Notes: a model not told the origin generated them from the letters alone. A DNA stretch of 64,000 nt from Nostoc sp. TH1S01 (GCA_018993265.1 JAGKSW010000019.1:1-64000); one strand, 5' to 3'; counted from the first letter of the stretch, positions 45,848 to 55,391 are shown. A program made the numbers and translations.

Positions 45848-47608
45848 CTAAAAAGGTGTTGTTGCTTGTAAATGAAGAGTTTTGGCTAATTGGGGATGGT
45901 AAAAGCTGATTTCCCTGGCGTGGAGATGTAAACGATTTGCATCAGCAGTACATCCATAAAGGCAATCGCCTAATATTACCACGCCTAATCCTTCCGCCGC
46001 ATGAACCCGTAACTGATGGGTGCGTCCCGTGAGGGGGATAAATTCTACGCGGGTGTATTCATCTTCTTTGGCAATTACCTGAAACTTGGTGACGCTGGGT
46101 TTACCATATAGCCAATCAACTTGTTGATAAGGGCGATTTTGCGGATTTCCCCAAAGCGGTAATTCAATCACACCTTGATTTTGAGTCACTGCACCTGCCA
46201 GAATTGCTTCATAGACTTTATGCACCTGTCGCTGTTGGAATTGTTGACTGAGGTGATAGTGAGTATAGCGATCGCGTGCTATCAACAAAATACCAGAAGT
46301 CTCTTGATCCAAGCGATGCACAGGTACAAGATTCATCCCATCAGCTAATAAATTACGCAAACGACTCAGCACACTATCTTGGGTATCACGATAACGCCCA
46401 GGAACAGATAACAGTCCCGCAGGTTTATTCACAGCAATTAGCCATTCATCTTGATAAATGACCTCTCTGTCTGTTATGTACAAACCAGTTATCGAATTAC
46501 TACCAGTTCTGCAATTACCCCACCCTAACCCTCCCCTTGGAAAGGGGAGGGAACTAGAGCTTTTTATGTCCCCCCTTTCCAAGAGGGGAGTGTTGGGGGT
46601 ATAGGGGTTAAGTCTCATACCCGACAATAAAAACCCCATCAACGGCTGACAACGTTCTGCACAAGCTTCATAAAATTCACCCTGAATTTTGTCGCCTGAA
46701 GATTTCCCCCACCAAAATTCCGCCATTGCTAAAGGTTTGAGGTGATGGGTAGCGGCGTAATGCAACAGTTTTGGGGCGCAACAGTCGCCTGTACCCGTGG
46801 GTAAACCATCTGGCATTAATTGTTGTAAGGTTAGGGATTGACCGAAAAAATTCATCAGCGAGTAAGCGGCGTGCATTTCGGCTTGGAGTTGACGAGATAA
46901 GGTTTTACGCTGTTGTTTTAATTCCCTTATCCTGGTGTCTGCGGCGGTAATTAATTGTTGAAGTGGCTGTAAAACTCCATCTCGCTGACGTTTGAGTTGT
47001 CGTCTTTCAATCCCATCTCGGCGGCTGGCTTCGTCAAGTTCTGTAAGTGCAGTGGTGAGAACTTCGCCTGTGAGTGTTTCGCCCAGTATTTGGCGTTGGG
47101 CTTGGCGTTGATATCTGCATTCACAATGGCGATCGCTCATTACTTGCAATTGCTGTGTAAATTCAGCAGATAATATTTCATACTGCTGTCGTTCTGGTAA
47201 TTGTTGTAAAGCAATAATTTCTTGTTTAATAGCGTCTAATTTTGCTAAAGTCTCCGCTTCTGATAAAGCCACTGCTTCTCGTCCAGGAATTGGCGGAACC
47301 CAGCCATCCACAACACTTTGACTATTTAATAATCCTGAGAAAGCTTTAATAACTCGTTGTTCGCCACTGGGCAATTCCACTAATAAAACACCATACATTT
47401 TACCTTCGTTGGCATAACGCTCATCCCTAGCGAGATAGTTCATTAAACCACGGGCAATTGCTTCTATCAAAGCCGTGCGGGGTAATCTCAGCAGTTCCCC
47501 TGTTTGGGGACAATGCCCTTCATAATAATAGTTAGGAGAAAGATTATTGACGGCAAAATGACAGTCAATAAAATCTGAAATTGGCGAAAGCAACGAATAG
47601 TCAAGCAT
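45848..47608 (-). CDS. RluA-family pseudouridine synthase, repeat insert
   Basis: Isomerises uridine to pseudouridine in RNA. The C-terminal catalytic domain (~390-586) has the motif VPVHRLDQETSGILLIA (Asp ~429) and GRTHQLRVH. The N-terminal ~340 residues are a long extension with a coiled coil (~140-260) and a CAPKLLHYAATHHLKPLAMA block, known in this long RluA subgroup. Residues ~333-365 (LNPYTPNTPLLERGDIKSSS and the following PRGGLGWGN) are coded by a palindromic intergenic-type repeat at 46515-46612, inserted in frame at the domain hinge. Confidence 0.88.
   Translation of the reverse strand: MLDYSLLSPISDFIDCHFAVNNLSPNYYYEGHCPQTGELLRLPRTALIEAIARGLMNYLARDERYANEGKMYGVLLVELPSGEQRVIKAFSGLLNSQSVVDGWVPPIPGREAVALSEAETLAKLDAIKQEIIALQQLPERQQYEILSAEFTQQLQVMSDRHCECRYQRQAQRQILGETLTGEVLTTALTELDEASRRDGIERRQLKRQRDGVLQPLQQLITAADTRIRELKQQRKTLSRQLQAEMHAAYSLMNFFGQSLTLQQLMPDGLPTGTGDCCAPKLLHYAATHHLKPLAMAEFWWGKSSGDKIQGEFYEACAERCQPLMGFLLSGMRLNPYTPNTPLLERGDIKSSSSLPFPRGGLGWGNCRTGSNSITGLYITDREVIYQDEWLIAVNKPAGLLSVPGRYRDTQDSVLSRLRNLLADGMNLVPVHRLDQETSGILLIARDRYTHYHLSQQFQQRQVHKVYEAILAGAVTQNQGVIELPLWGNPQNRPYQQVDWLYGKPSVTKFQVIAKEDEYTRVEFIPLTGRTHQLRVHAAEGLGVVILGDCLYGCTADANRLHLHAREISFYHPQLAKTLHLQATTPF
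46515..46612. repeat. palindromic repeat inserted in a coding sequence
   Basis: About 98 bp of a GC-rich element with internal palindrome CCCTCCCCTTGGAAAGGGG, then CCCCCCTTTCCAAGAGGGGA and GTGTTGGGGGTATAGGGG. This kind of element is common between cyanobacterial genes; here it lies inside the RluA-type CDS in frame. Confidence 0.7.
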
Positions 47609-47778
47609 TTAAGAGACGATTTATAAAGTAAATCTTTAGTAGTGGACTGACACGACTAAAATGTTGCATTAGAGATTAAATAAAATTAACCGCAGATGGA
47701 CGCAGATAGACGCAGATGAAATTTCGATTATTGCACTATTTTAGCTGTGTCAGTCAATTACGAAAATTTTTATTTTTA

Positions 47779-48486
47779 CTATTGGTAATGTCTAACATCA
47801 ACATCAGATTTAGTTGCAACTGTCTTCATTTCCAATGTATGAGGACTCTTAAATGAAAGTTGAGCATTAGTTTTTTGGCAAGCCTGCATAGTTTTGACGT
47901 GTTCCATTTCATCATCTCGAATCGCCACAAACACATCATAAAGATTTTCGATTGTAGGGCGGCGTTCGGCGGGTGTATGAGATGTTTGAAACTCATCAAA
48001 CATATATAAATCGCCGTCACGATAGTAACTGATTGCGATGATTGGAGGCGATTTTGCTTGTAATTCATCCTCGTTTGCTGTCAAGAATTTGTGATAGCTG
48101 ATGTATGCGTGTTTCTCCACCAATTCCATAAAATGATAGGCAGAAGGAGGTTTAATGAAATACAAAAAAGTGATAATCCAGTAATAGATTAATGCTGTGG
48201 TTTTTGCTAAAAGTCGATCTCCCCAAAATGCGTCTCCACCCAAGGATTCCATAATCAATAGGTGATGCAATTCATTCCAGGATTCGGCAAAATGAACCTT
48301 CAGCCAATCAGCTTTGCGCCATAATCCCAAAGTTTCGTAGAGATGCAACACCGAGAGGTAAGAAAAGTAAGGGACACGCGCTACGGTTTCTAAAACATAA
48401 AAGCGAGGATAAGGGCGATCGCAATAAATAGTATTGATTACAAATACTAAAATATTCACAAGTAAGCCAATCATAACCGTCTCCAT
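47779..48486 (-). CDS. alternative/plastid terminal oxidase (PTOX)
   Basis: A membrane-bound di-iron quinol oxidase that passes electrons from plastoquinol to oxygen. Iron ligands are visible: Glu in FYVLETVARVPYF (~33), Glu and His in ESWNELHHLLIME (~74-80), Glu in FMELVEKHAYISYHKF, and Glu/His in IRDDEMEHVKTM. Hydrophobic segments occur near 6-20 and 95-115. The ATG at 48486 is chosen; a GTG two codons upstream is open. It lacks the mitochondrial-type N-terminus, so PTOX is the better name. It may protect against over-reduction of the plastoquinone pool. Confidence 0.85.
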   Translation of the reverse strand: METVMIGLLVNILVFVINTIYCDRPYPRFYVLETVARVPYFSYLSVLHLYETLGLWRKADWLKVHFAESWNELHHLLIMESLGGDAFWGDRLLAKTTALIYYWIITFLYFIKPPSAYHFMELVEKHAYISYHKFLTANEDELQAKSPPIIAISYYRDGDLYMFDEFQTSHTPAERRPTIENLYDVFVAIRDDEMEHVKTMQACQKTNAQLSFKSPHTLEMKTVATKSDVDVRHYQ

Positions 48487-48796
48487 TTGCACTTGAAAGG
48501 GAAGGAGTCGTTAGCATAAGTAATTGGACAAAATTAAATTCAATGCTGGAGATAGGGAACAGGGAATAGGGAACAGTAAAACGACGTTGTGTAATGAATT
48601 ATGTCTAGTTATTTAGATAAGTTCGTGATATTATCACCCGTAAAATTTTTATATAGCTAAAATTTGAGGAACTTGTGAGGAATACTGAAATTGAAGCATA
48701 GTAAAATGCGATCGCCAGATTGTGGTTCATCACATCAAGCGATCGCATTGATTTTGACTCAACTGATAGCAAATATCAAAAACTGTTTTAAAGTTC

Positions 48797-48829
48797 AGAT
48801 CCCCGACTTCTTGAAGAAGTCGGGGATCT
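48797..48829. repeat. 33-bp perfect palindrome
   Basis: Arms AGATCCCCGACTTCTT and AAGAAGTCGGGGATCT around one G. It lies just past the stop of the GHL10 gene (minus strand) and could form its terminator, though no T-run follows. The same palindrome is a common cyanobacterial repeat. Confidence 0.6.
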
Positions 48830-48860
48830 TGTTTCTCATGGCTAAATTTCAACCTAATTG

Positions 48861-50120
48861 TCAGAGTTTGGCGCGAACTACCGGATAAGGGAACAGCCGC
48901 TTAAATCCTTCCTGACGTTCTGCTACTGTTTCCGGTGCTACATCCCACAAACTTTCATAATAGAAAAAGGCTACACCTAAACCCCGTTCTTGGGCAGCCC
49001 TGACCTGAGCTTTAATTTGTTGCATTGGTACAGGGTTATTGCGTAACCCGGCCATAATTCCGATTCCGGTCGGAATTTTTTGTTGTGCTTCTTGAATTTC
49101 GCTACGGCCGATATTAGCAATAAAACTTTGCAGATTAGGACGATAAACTTGCACAACTAGTTCATCCACAATATTTAGCCGTATCCAAGTCAGCCAATCT
49201 TGCAGATGAAACTTGTAAGCAAAGTCATAATAATTTGGTGACACCGAGAAAATTGCATCAGGTTTTCTGGCTTTCACTGCTTGGTTGAGTTGTACCATAA
49301 AAGCGGTGATTTTATCTGCCCGCCATTTTACCCAAGCTGGGTCATTAGGGTCTGAAGGGGGATTGTTTTTGGTTTCTTGGGTATATAAAGCTACGGTGTA
49401 TCTGTCATAACCAAACTCATGGGGTAAACTCATGTGGTCGTCAAACTGAATACCATCAGCATCATATTGAGTGACGACTTCTAGCACCAAGTTAGTGATA
49501 AACTGTTGCACTTGGGGATGGAAAGGATTCAGCCAGACAACTTCACCCGCTGCACTAATAGAAGTTTCGCTACCATTGCGCTTTTGAGTTAACCACTCTG
49601 GATGATTTAATGCTAACTCGGATGTTGGCGGAGCCATGAACCCAAACTCGAACCAGGGTATAACTAACAAACCTTTACGATGGGCTTGATTAATTAAGTC
49701 TGCGATGATATCCTGTCCATCTAAACCACGGGAAATAAAAGGTTGAATACCAGCACTTTGGGCGGTTGCACTGGGATACATTGCATAACCAGAGTTCCAC
49801 ACCACGGGATAGATGGTGTTGAAATTGAGGCGTTGCAGGTGGGTTACAGCTTCCTGCACTTTGGCGCGATCGCGCAGAACATTAAAATCATTGTTGGTCA
49901 TCCACACACCGCGAATTTCTTGGCGTGGTAGTTGAGCGATCGCAGGTTTTAACCCATCTACTATCAATACTGCCACAAACGAAACCAACATCAGCATCGG
50001 CACCAGCCGCTTCAGCTTGCGCCGCCAACCTGGGAAAGTCAAGAGTTTCATCGGGTTGAATGATTTGTCACCTACCCACTCACGCCATCGCCTGTTTTTG
50101 TGATGGAATTTATTAGCCAT
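48861..50120 (-). CDS. GHL10 (DUF187-type) glycosyl hydrolase-like protein
   Basis: A 419-residue secreted or membrane-anchored protein. Residues ~38-55 (LVPMLMLVSFVAVLIVDG) form a hydrophobic segment, then the GHL10 domain begins at EIRGVWMTNNDF with the TIM-barrel marks FNTIYPVVWNSGY, VIPWFEFGFM, WLNPFHPQVQQFI and DGIQFDDHMSLP; the final Asp pair is the likely catalytic acid. Homologues act on polysaccharide or cell-wall glycans; substrate unknown. The long basic N-terminus suggests a type II membrane orientation. Confidence 0.85.
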   Translation of the reverse strand: MANKFHHKNRRWREWVGDKSFNPMKLLTFPGWRRKLKRLVPMLMLVSFVAVLIVDGLKPAIAQLPRQEIRGVWMTNNDFNVLRDRAKVQEAVTHLQRLNFNTIYPVVWNSGYAMYPSATAQSAGIQPFISRGLDGQDIIADLINQAHRKGLLVIPWFEFGFMAPPTSELALNHPEWLTQKRNGSETSISAAGEVVWLNPFHPQVQQFITNLVLEVVTQYDADGIQFDDHMSLPHEFGYDRYTVALYTQETKNNPPSDPNDPAWVKWRADKITAFMVQLNQAVKARKPDAIFSVSPNYYDFAYKFHLQDWLTWIRLNIVDELVVQVYRPNLQSFIANIGRSEIQEAQQKIPTGIGIMAGLRNNPVPMQQIKAQVRAAQERGLGVAFFYYESLWDVAPETVAERQEGFKRLFPYPVVRAKL

Positions 50121-50679
50121 ATAGCCTTGAAGTATTGATGTTTACTAGAGGAATGGTTAATTGGTAGTTGTTCATTCAATGCTGCACATCGAACTTCTGC
50201 ACCGGAGAAACTCAAATAGAATTCATACCGTCAATTAATGATGACGTAACCAGTATCCATTAGTGTCCAATATACATTGCGTCTAACAAGTAGTTTACCA
50301 AGTCTTTATTTTACTTGGCATCGCTAGAATCATTACCAAAATCTACTTATACGATAGTGTATTCTTAATAACTTAATATCAGAGGCAAAGGAAGCAATAT
50401 GATATCTAATTACAATAGACCACAGCAATAATACTCAGATTAATATTAAATTAGAAGATTGCTGTGATGAATTTTAATCAGCCTTTACAGGTAGTTATAT
50501 AACAACTCTAAACCCCTATACCTCTGAGTTTCTGAAAAGATGTGTTTTAGCTGAGTCCGAAATTGATCATCTCTCAATATGTCCATCAAAGCAAGTGCAT
50601 TCCACCTGAGACTGTTGTTAATGAGCTAATTCTGTGACAATGATTAACAATAAGCCGGAATACTTAATCTCAGCTACTC
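50121..50679. other. gene-free divergent region
   Basis: About 560 AT-rich bases between the GHL10 and phytyltransferase genes, which diverge. It must hold both promoters. I see no repeat array, RNA gene or recognisable operator. Confidence 0.4.
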
Positions 50680-51642
50680 ATGCGCCAGAGTTCTCAAACC
50701 CCCCCTTTAGCAAGCAAACCACAGCCATTTAATTGGTTATACGCTTTTTGGAAGTTTTCTCGTCCACACACAATTATTGGCACCAGTCTGAGTGTTTTGG
50801 GTTTATACTTCATTGCCATTGCCATTAATCATCGAATTGATTTTCTATTGCCAATTTCCAATTCCCTTTTGCCAGTTTTAGGTGCATGGATAGCTTGCTT
50901 GTGTGGCAATGTTTACATTGTCGGCTTAAATCAGCTAGAAGATGTAGAGATAGATAAAATTAACAAGCCGCATTTACCACTAGCATCTGGGGAATTTTCT
51001 CGCCGCTTAGGACAATTTATCGTCATAACTACGGGGATTTTAGCCTTAGTGATTGCCTGGTTAAATGGCCCGTTTTTGTTTGGCATGGTAGCATTAAGCT
51101 TGGCAATTGGTACAGCTTATTCTTTACCACCAATTCGCTTGAAACAGTTTCCGTTTTGGGCAGCACTGTGCATTTTTTCGGTACGGGGAACAATTGTCAA
51201 TTTAGGTTTATTTTTGCATTTTAATTGGGTACTGCAAAGCAAAGAATTAATTCCGCCAGCGGTGTGGGTACTGACGATATTTATCTTGGTGTTTACCTTT
51301 GCGATCGCCATTTTTAAAGACATCCCTGATATAGAAGGCGATCGCTTGTACAATATCTCTACTTTTACAATTCAACTTGGAGCGCAATCTGTATTTAACT
51401 TGGCACTTTGGGTACTCACCCTCTGCTACTTGGGTATGATGTTGGCGGGTGTATTGCGGCTAGAGTCTGTCAACTCAGCATTTTTGGTGATTACCCATTT
51501 AGTATTGCTGTGTGGGATGTGGTTTCGCAGTTTAACGGTAGACTTACAAGATAAACGTGCGATCGCCAGCTTCTATCAATTCATTTGGAAACTCTTTTTC
51601 TTAGAATATTTAATATTCCCCATCGCCTGTTTGTTGGCTTAA
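50680..51642 (+). CDS. homogentisate phytyltransferase
   Basis: Adds the phytyl chain to homogentisate with loss of CO2, the committed step of tocopherol synthesis, in the thylakoid or plasma membrane. The 320-residue UbiA-family protein has the first Asp-rich motif NQLEDVEIDKINKP (~88-101) and a second, KDIPDIEGD (~216-224), with about nine hydrophobic helices. It matches Synechocystis Slr1736. A TPR gene follows after only four bases, so they are probably co-transcribed. The cyclase at 485 completes the pathway. Confidence 0.88.
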   Translation: MRQSSQTPPLASKPQPFNWLYAFWKFSRPHTIIGTSLSVLGLYFIAIAINHRIDFLLPISNSLLPVLGAWIACLCGNVYIVGLNQLEDVEIDKINKPHLPLASGEFSRRLGQFIVITTGILALVIAWLNGPFLFGMVALSLAIGTAYSLPPIRLKQFPFWAALCIFSVRGTIVNLGLFLHFNWVLQSKELIPPAVWVLTIFILVFTFAIAIFKDIPDIEGDRLYNISTFTIQLGAQSVFNLALWVLTLCYLGMMLAGVLRLESVNSAFLVITHLVLLCGMWFRSLTVDLQDKRAIASFYQFIWKLFFLEYLIFPIACLLA

Positions 51643-51646
51643 CACA

Positions 51647-52111
51647 ATGCTAGACACCTATCCAGTAATTGATATTCTTGCCATTTTGGTAGTGATTGCT
51701 AGTATTTTCCTGCTAATTTATTTTGCTGGGAAAACCTTAATTACCTCCAACTATTTTCAAAAAGGCATCAATCTTTATCAGCAAAAAGACTATCCAGGCG
51801 CAGAAGCAGAGTTTCGGAAAGTGATTGCTATCAACTCTACTAATGATGTAGTGCGCCTATTTTTAGGAGATGTTTTATATCAGCAAGATAAAATTGCCGA
51901 AGCTACAGAATTATTCCAAGAAGTCATTCGTCGCAGTCCCAAAAACCCCGAAGCTTATTTACGCCTGGCTAATGTGTTAATTCAGCAAAATCAACCAGAA
52001 GCAGCTAAAACTAATCTGCAAACAGCCCAAACATTATTTCAAAAACGCCAACCAGAAAAAGCCCAAAAAGTTGCTCAGTTATTGGCAAAAATCAACTCCA
52101 AATCAACTTGA
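51647..52111 (+). CDS. membrane-anchored TPR protein
   Basis: A 154-residue protein with one N-terminal hydrophobic helix (VIDILAILVVIASIFLLIYF) and three TPR-type units: ~45-78 (GINLYQQKDYPGAEAEFRKV), ~80-112 (LFLGDVLYQQDKIAEATELF) and ~113-145 (YLRLANVLIQQNQPEAAKTN). It is four bases behind the phytyltransferase gene and is likely co-transcribed. TPRs are protein-interaction scaffolds; the partner is unknown. I would guess a link to the membrane enzyme before it. Confidence 0.85.
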   Translation: MLDTYPVIDILAILVVIASIFLLIYFAGKTLITSNYFQKGINLYQQKDYPGAEAEFRKVIAINSTNDVVRLFLGDVLYQQDKIAEATELFQEVIRRSPKNPEAYLRLANVLIQQNQPEAAKTNLQTAQTLFQKRQPEKAQKVAQLLAKINSKST

Positions 52112-52141
52112 TATTGATTAATCATTTTAAATTGAGTCTCT

Positions 52142-52711
52142 ATGGTACAAACACCAAAAAAAACATTGACCTTAGAAAAGTTTCTCACACTACCCGAAAC
52201 TCAACCAAGTTCAGAATACATCGACGGTCAAGCTATTCAAAAATCCATGTCTCAAGGAAAACATAGCACTATTCAAGGAGAACTCTGTCCCAGAATCAAT
52301 GCTGTTGTAAAAGTCAAAAAAATGGGTTGGGCTTTTCCCGAATTACGCTGTACATTTGGCGGACTTTCTCTAGTTCCCGATGTGGCTGTATTCTCTTGGG
52401 CAAGGCTTCCTGTTGATGAAAATGGTGATATTGCTAATACATTTACCATCGCACCCGATTGGCTCATCGAAATTCTTTCCCCAGAACAAAGCCATACAAA
52501 ATTTACAAAAAAAATCTTACACGCTCTCAATCACGGCACTCAAATGGGTTGGTTAATTGACACTGATGAGCGATTTATTGCTGCTTATCCTGCGGGAAAG
52601 CAACCTTTAGCATTTGAAGACATTGATAGTGTTTTGCCAGTGCCAGATTTCTGCCAAGGGTTACAGTTAAAAGTAGGGGAAATTTTTGGCTGGTTAAAGG
52701 TAATTTCGTAA
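52142..52711 (+). CDS. Uma2 family protein
   Basis: A 189-residue Uma2 (DUF820) protein. Marks: MVQTPKKTLTLEKFLTLPET, the VEYIDG-like SEYIDGQAIQKSM, the acidic PDVAVF motif (Asp ~80) and the DWLIEILSPEQSHTKFTKKI block of the PD-(D/E)XK fold. The N-terminal MSQGKHSTIQGEL block fits the subfamily. It begins 30 bases after the TPR gene on the same strand but probably has its own function. Its biological role is unknown. Confidence 0.85.
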   Translation: MVQTPKKTLTLEKFLTLPETQPSSEYIDGQAIQKSMSQGKHSTIQGELCPRINAVVKVKKMGWAFPELRCTFGGLSLVPDVAVFSWARLPVDENGDIANTFTIAPDWLIEILSPEQSHTKFTKKILHALNHGTQMGWLIDTDERFIAAYPAGKQPLAFEDIDSVLPVPDFCQGLQLKVGEIFGWLKVIS

Positions 52712-52810
52712 TCAAGATTCATAATTAATTATTCAATATTTACAAGCTTTATAGTCCTACTAAGCTAAAAAACATCTATTTTGCATATTGCAATTACATC
52801 AAACTCTTGT

Positions 52811-52833
52811 GGGGTGGACATCTTGTCCGCCCA
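52811..52833. repeat. GGGGTGGACATCTTGTCCGCCC repeat core
   Basis: A short hairpin, GGACATCTTGTCC inside GTGG/CCGCCC flanks, in the 190-base gap between two Uma2 genes. The motif GGCGGACAAGATGTCCACC is a frequent cyanobacterial repeat. Confidence 0.45.
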
Positions 52834-52899
52834 TTTGATGCAACCAATGGCAAGATGCTAATTCACAAAACTAACAAAATCATACTGTCATCAAGTCAT

Positions 52900-53487
52900 T
52901 TAATTGCGGATATCCTGAATAAATTGCTGTACAGCATCATACTGGTCAGGTATGGTTATATACTTTAGCAGTATGCTTGGATCTAAATTAGGAAAAAAAC
53001 CACTTCTTTCTACTTCCTCATATTCACCCTGTTCGCTCAGGCGGAATATTTTGATAGAGTTAGATTTCCAAAACCAAACTTGTGGGACTTTTTTAGGTTT
53101 ATATAATTCTTTTCTATTAATAGTTCCACTGGTGATGATAACTTCAATAACTATGTCTGGTACTTCTTTTTTTGTGCCAATACTATAGGATTCATCTGGT
53201 GTACCTGAAGCATATCCCGGTTCTTCCAAAGTGTAGCCACCACGACCATAAAAACGGATACCCAACTCTCTCATGTAAGCTTCTAATAAATAACCGAGAG
53301 TCCTTTTCACATATTCATGTTCTTCACCAATGGGAGACATAATTTCTAACATTCCTGCTAAATAAGACAAGCGGACATTGTGGTTGTCCAAGAGTTGGGC
53401 TTCAATTCCTTTAAACTGCTCCCAAGAAACATCCTTGAGAGTTACAAGTTTTTCTTCTGTGGAATGTTCTACCAGTGGAATACTCAT
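52900..53487 (-). CDS. Uma2 family protein
   Basis: A 195-residue Uma2 (DUF820) protein, divergent from the two other copies in this window. Marks: VSWEQFKGIEAQLLDNHNVR, the LEIMSPIGEEHEYVKRTLGY motif with acidic residues, and KKEVPDIVIEVIITSG of the PD-(D/E)XK-like core. It converges on the Uma2 gene at 52142 across a short spacer. The C-terminus ends in a helical DAVQQFIQDIRN tail. Function unknown. Confidence 0.82.
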   Translation of the reverse strand: MSIPLVEHSTEEKLVTLKDVSWEQFKGIEAQLLDNHNVRLSYLAGMLEIMSPIGEEHEYVKRTLGYLLEAYMRELGIRFYGRGGYTLEEPGYASGTPDESYSIGTKKEVPDIVIEVIITSGTINRKELYKPKKVPQVWFWKSNSIKIFRLSEQGEYEEVERSGFFPNLDPSILLKYITIPDQYDAVQQFIQDIRN

Positions 53488-53696
53488 ATCAACACTTCCT
53501 TACAAAACCAAATCAGAAGCGGTGTTACTTAACAAAACCTTCTGTAAATAGTAAGGTTATTTCTTGAGGGTTAAGGATTTTGCCTTTGCCAAAGCAATTT
53601 ATCTGTATATGAATTATTCTACGATCGCTAACTCATCGCTAATTATCTTGCCTTCTGTGATGAAATTTTTCTACCCGATCGCATTAATCTCAGATT

Positions 53697-55286
53697 ATGA
53701 CTAGACAACAGGGCAAAGTTTACCTCGTAGGTGCAGGGCCGGGAGATGTGGCGTACCTGACAGTTAAGGCTTATCATCTCTTGGCTGTGGCTGAGGTGTT
53801 GGTCTATGATGCTCTGATTGATGAGCAATTGTTGCAGTGTGTACCAACAACTTGTTTGAAGTTAGATGTGGGTAAGCGTGGTGGTAAACCGAGTACACCC
53901 CAAGGGGAAATTAACAAATTATTGGTGCAGCACTGTCAAGCTGGTCAACAAGTTGTCAGGTTAAAATCAGGCGACCCGTTTATTTTCGGCCGTTGTACTT
54001 CCGAAATTGAAGCTTTAAAAGCAGCAGGTTGTGAATTTGAAGTAGTACCGGGAATTTCTTCGGCTTTAGCCGCGCCGTTGTTTGCGGGAATTCCATTAAC
54101 AGATGCGGTGATGAGTCGGTGTTTTGCTGTGTTTACCGCCCATGAACCTTATGCTTTAGACTGGGAGGCGCTATCAAGGTTAGAGACTCTAGTAATCTTG
54201 ATGGGTGGACAAAATTTGCCAGAAATTATACATCAATTGTTGCGGCGTAAGCGATCGCCTCTCACTCCCATTGCCATTATCCGTTGGGCGGGAACGCCGA
54301 ATCAACAAATTTGGACTGGTCAATTAAACAATATTTTAGAAACCACAACTGGCTTATCTTTATCGCCAGTGGTGATTGTGATTGGTGAAGTGGTCAGGCT
54401 GCGGCAGTACTTAGAATCTGAGAAAATAAATTCTGAGGATTCCACTACAGCAATTATTCCCAGTCGTCCATTTATGTCCAACCACCTCCCTCTCGCTGGA
54501 AAAACTATTTTAGTCACTCGTTCTGTCGGACAGTCGAGCGAATTTAGCGATCGCCTCCAGGCGGTTGGTGCTAAAGTCATTGAAATGCCAGCTTTAGAAA
54601 TTGGCCCGCCTTCGAGTTGGGCAGATTTAGATCATGCGATCGCTAGTTTAGCTGACTTCGACTGGTTAATTCTGACTTCTACCAATGGTGTGGAATACTT
54701 TTTTGAGCGATTAACAGCATTGGGTAAAGATGCGCGTGCTTTAGCGAATGTAAAAATTGCCGTTGTTGGTGAAAAAACAGCCCAATGTCTCAAACAACAA
54801 GGTATACAACCAGATTTCGTCCCGCCTAACTTTGTGGCAGATTCTTTAGTAGAGCATTTTCCCGAAGCATTGTTCGGTAAAAAGATTTTATTCCCCAGAG
54901 TCGAAACGGGTGGTCGAGAAATTTTAGTTAAAGAATTAACCGCTAAAGGTGCAGAAGTTATCGAAGTTGCAGCGTATCAATCTTGCTGTCCCAGTAGTAT
55001 CCCGGAATCAGCCAAGTTAGCTTTACAAAATCATCAAGTAGATATTATTACTTTTGCCAGTTCTAAAACTGTGCAATTTTTCTGTCAAATTATCGACCGC
55101 ACATTTGCTAATACTTCTGTTGTCAATTTACAGGATGTTTGCATCGCTTCCATCGGCCCCCAAACTTCCAAAACTTGTCATGCTTTATTCGGACGGGTAG
55201 ATGTCGAGGCTGAAGAATATACATTAGAAGGATTAACTCAAGCCTTGGTTAAATGGGGAGTAGGGGAGAAAATAACTAATGACTAG
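53697..55286 (+). CDS. fused uroporphyrinogen-III C-methyltransferase and synthase
   Basis: A 529-residue bifunctional enzyme. Residues 1-~245 are the SAM-dependent methyltransferase CobA/SirA with the GAGPGDVAYLTVKA, RLKSGDPFIFGR and VVPGISSALAAP motifs, leading to sirohaem and cobalamin precursors. Residues ~265-525 are HemD uroporphyrinogen-III synthase, with the VTRSVGQSSEFSDRL, LTSTNGVEYFFERL and TFASSKTVQFF blocks. The fusion is known in several bacteria and some cyanobacteria. It is followed by a MITE-like repeat and coaE. Confidence 0.92.
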   Translation: MTRQQGKVYLVGAGPGDVAYLTVKAYHLLAVAEVLVYDALIDEQLLQCVPTTCLKLDVGKRGGKPSTPQGEINKLLVQHCQAGQQVVRLKSGDPFIFGRCTSEIEALKAAGCEFEVVPGISSALAAPLFAGIPLTDAVMSRCFAVFTAHEPYALDWEALSRLETLVILMGGQNLPEIIHQLLRRKRSPLTPIAIIRWAGTPNQQIWTGQLNNILETTTGLSLSPVVIVIGEVVRLRQYLESEKINSEDSTTAIIPSRPFMSNHLPLAGKTILVTRSVGQSSEFSDRLQAVGAKVIEMPALEIGPPSSWADLDHAIASLADFDWLILTSTNGVEYFFERLTALGKDARALANVKIAVVGEKTAQCLKQQGIQPDFVPPNFVADSLVEHFPEALFGKKILFPRVETGGREILVKELTAKGAEVIEVAAYQSCCPSSIPESAKLALQNHQVDIITFASSKTVQFFCQIIDRTFANTSVVNLQDVCIASIGPQTSKTCHALFGRVDVEAEEYTLEGLTQALVKWGVGEKITND

Positions 55287-55374
55287 ACTTCTTGCAAAAG
55301 TCACTATTTGCGAGCTTTTTTTTGCGTCTTTGCGCCTTTGCGCGAGACAAAAAAATATTTATGCAAGAGGTCTA
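55284..55374. repeat. MITE-like element with 13-bp near-perfect inverted ends
   Basis: Ends TAGACTTCTTGCA (55284-55296) and TGCAAGAGGTCTA (55362-55374), one mismatch, flanked by direct ACTAATGAC-like sequence on both sides (about 55276-55284 and 55374-55382), a possible target duplication. The interior has the TTTGCGTCTTTGCGCC repeat. It separates the CobA-HemD gene from coaE. Confidence 0.55.
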
Positions 55375-55391
55375 CTAATGACTATTGACCA

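Noticed and set aside
48691-48888. 65-residue open frame on the plus strand
   Set aside because: It runs through a perfect palindrome and into the end of the GHL10 gene on the other strand; no coding character.
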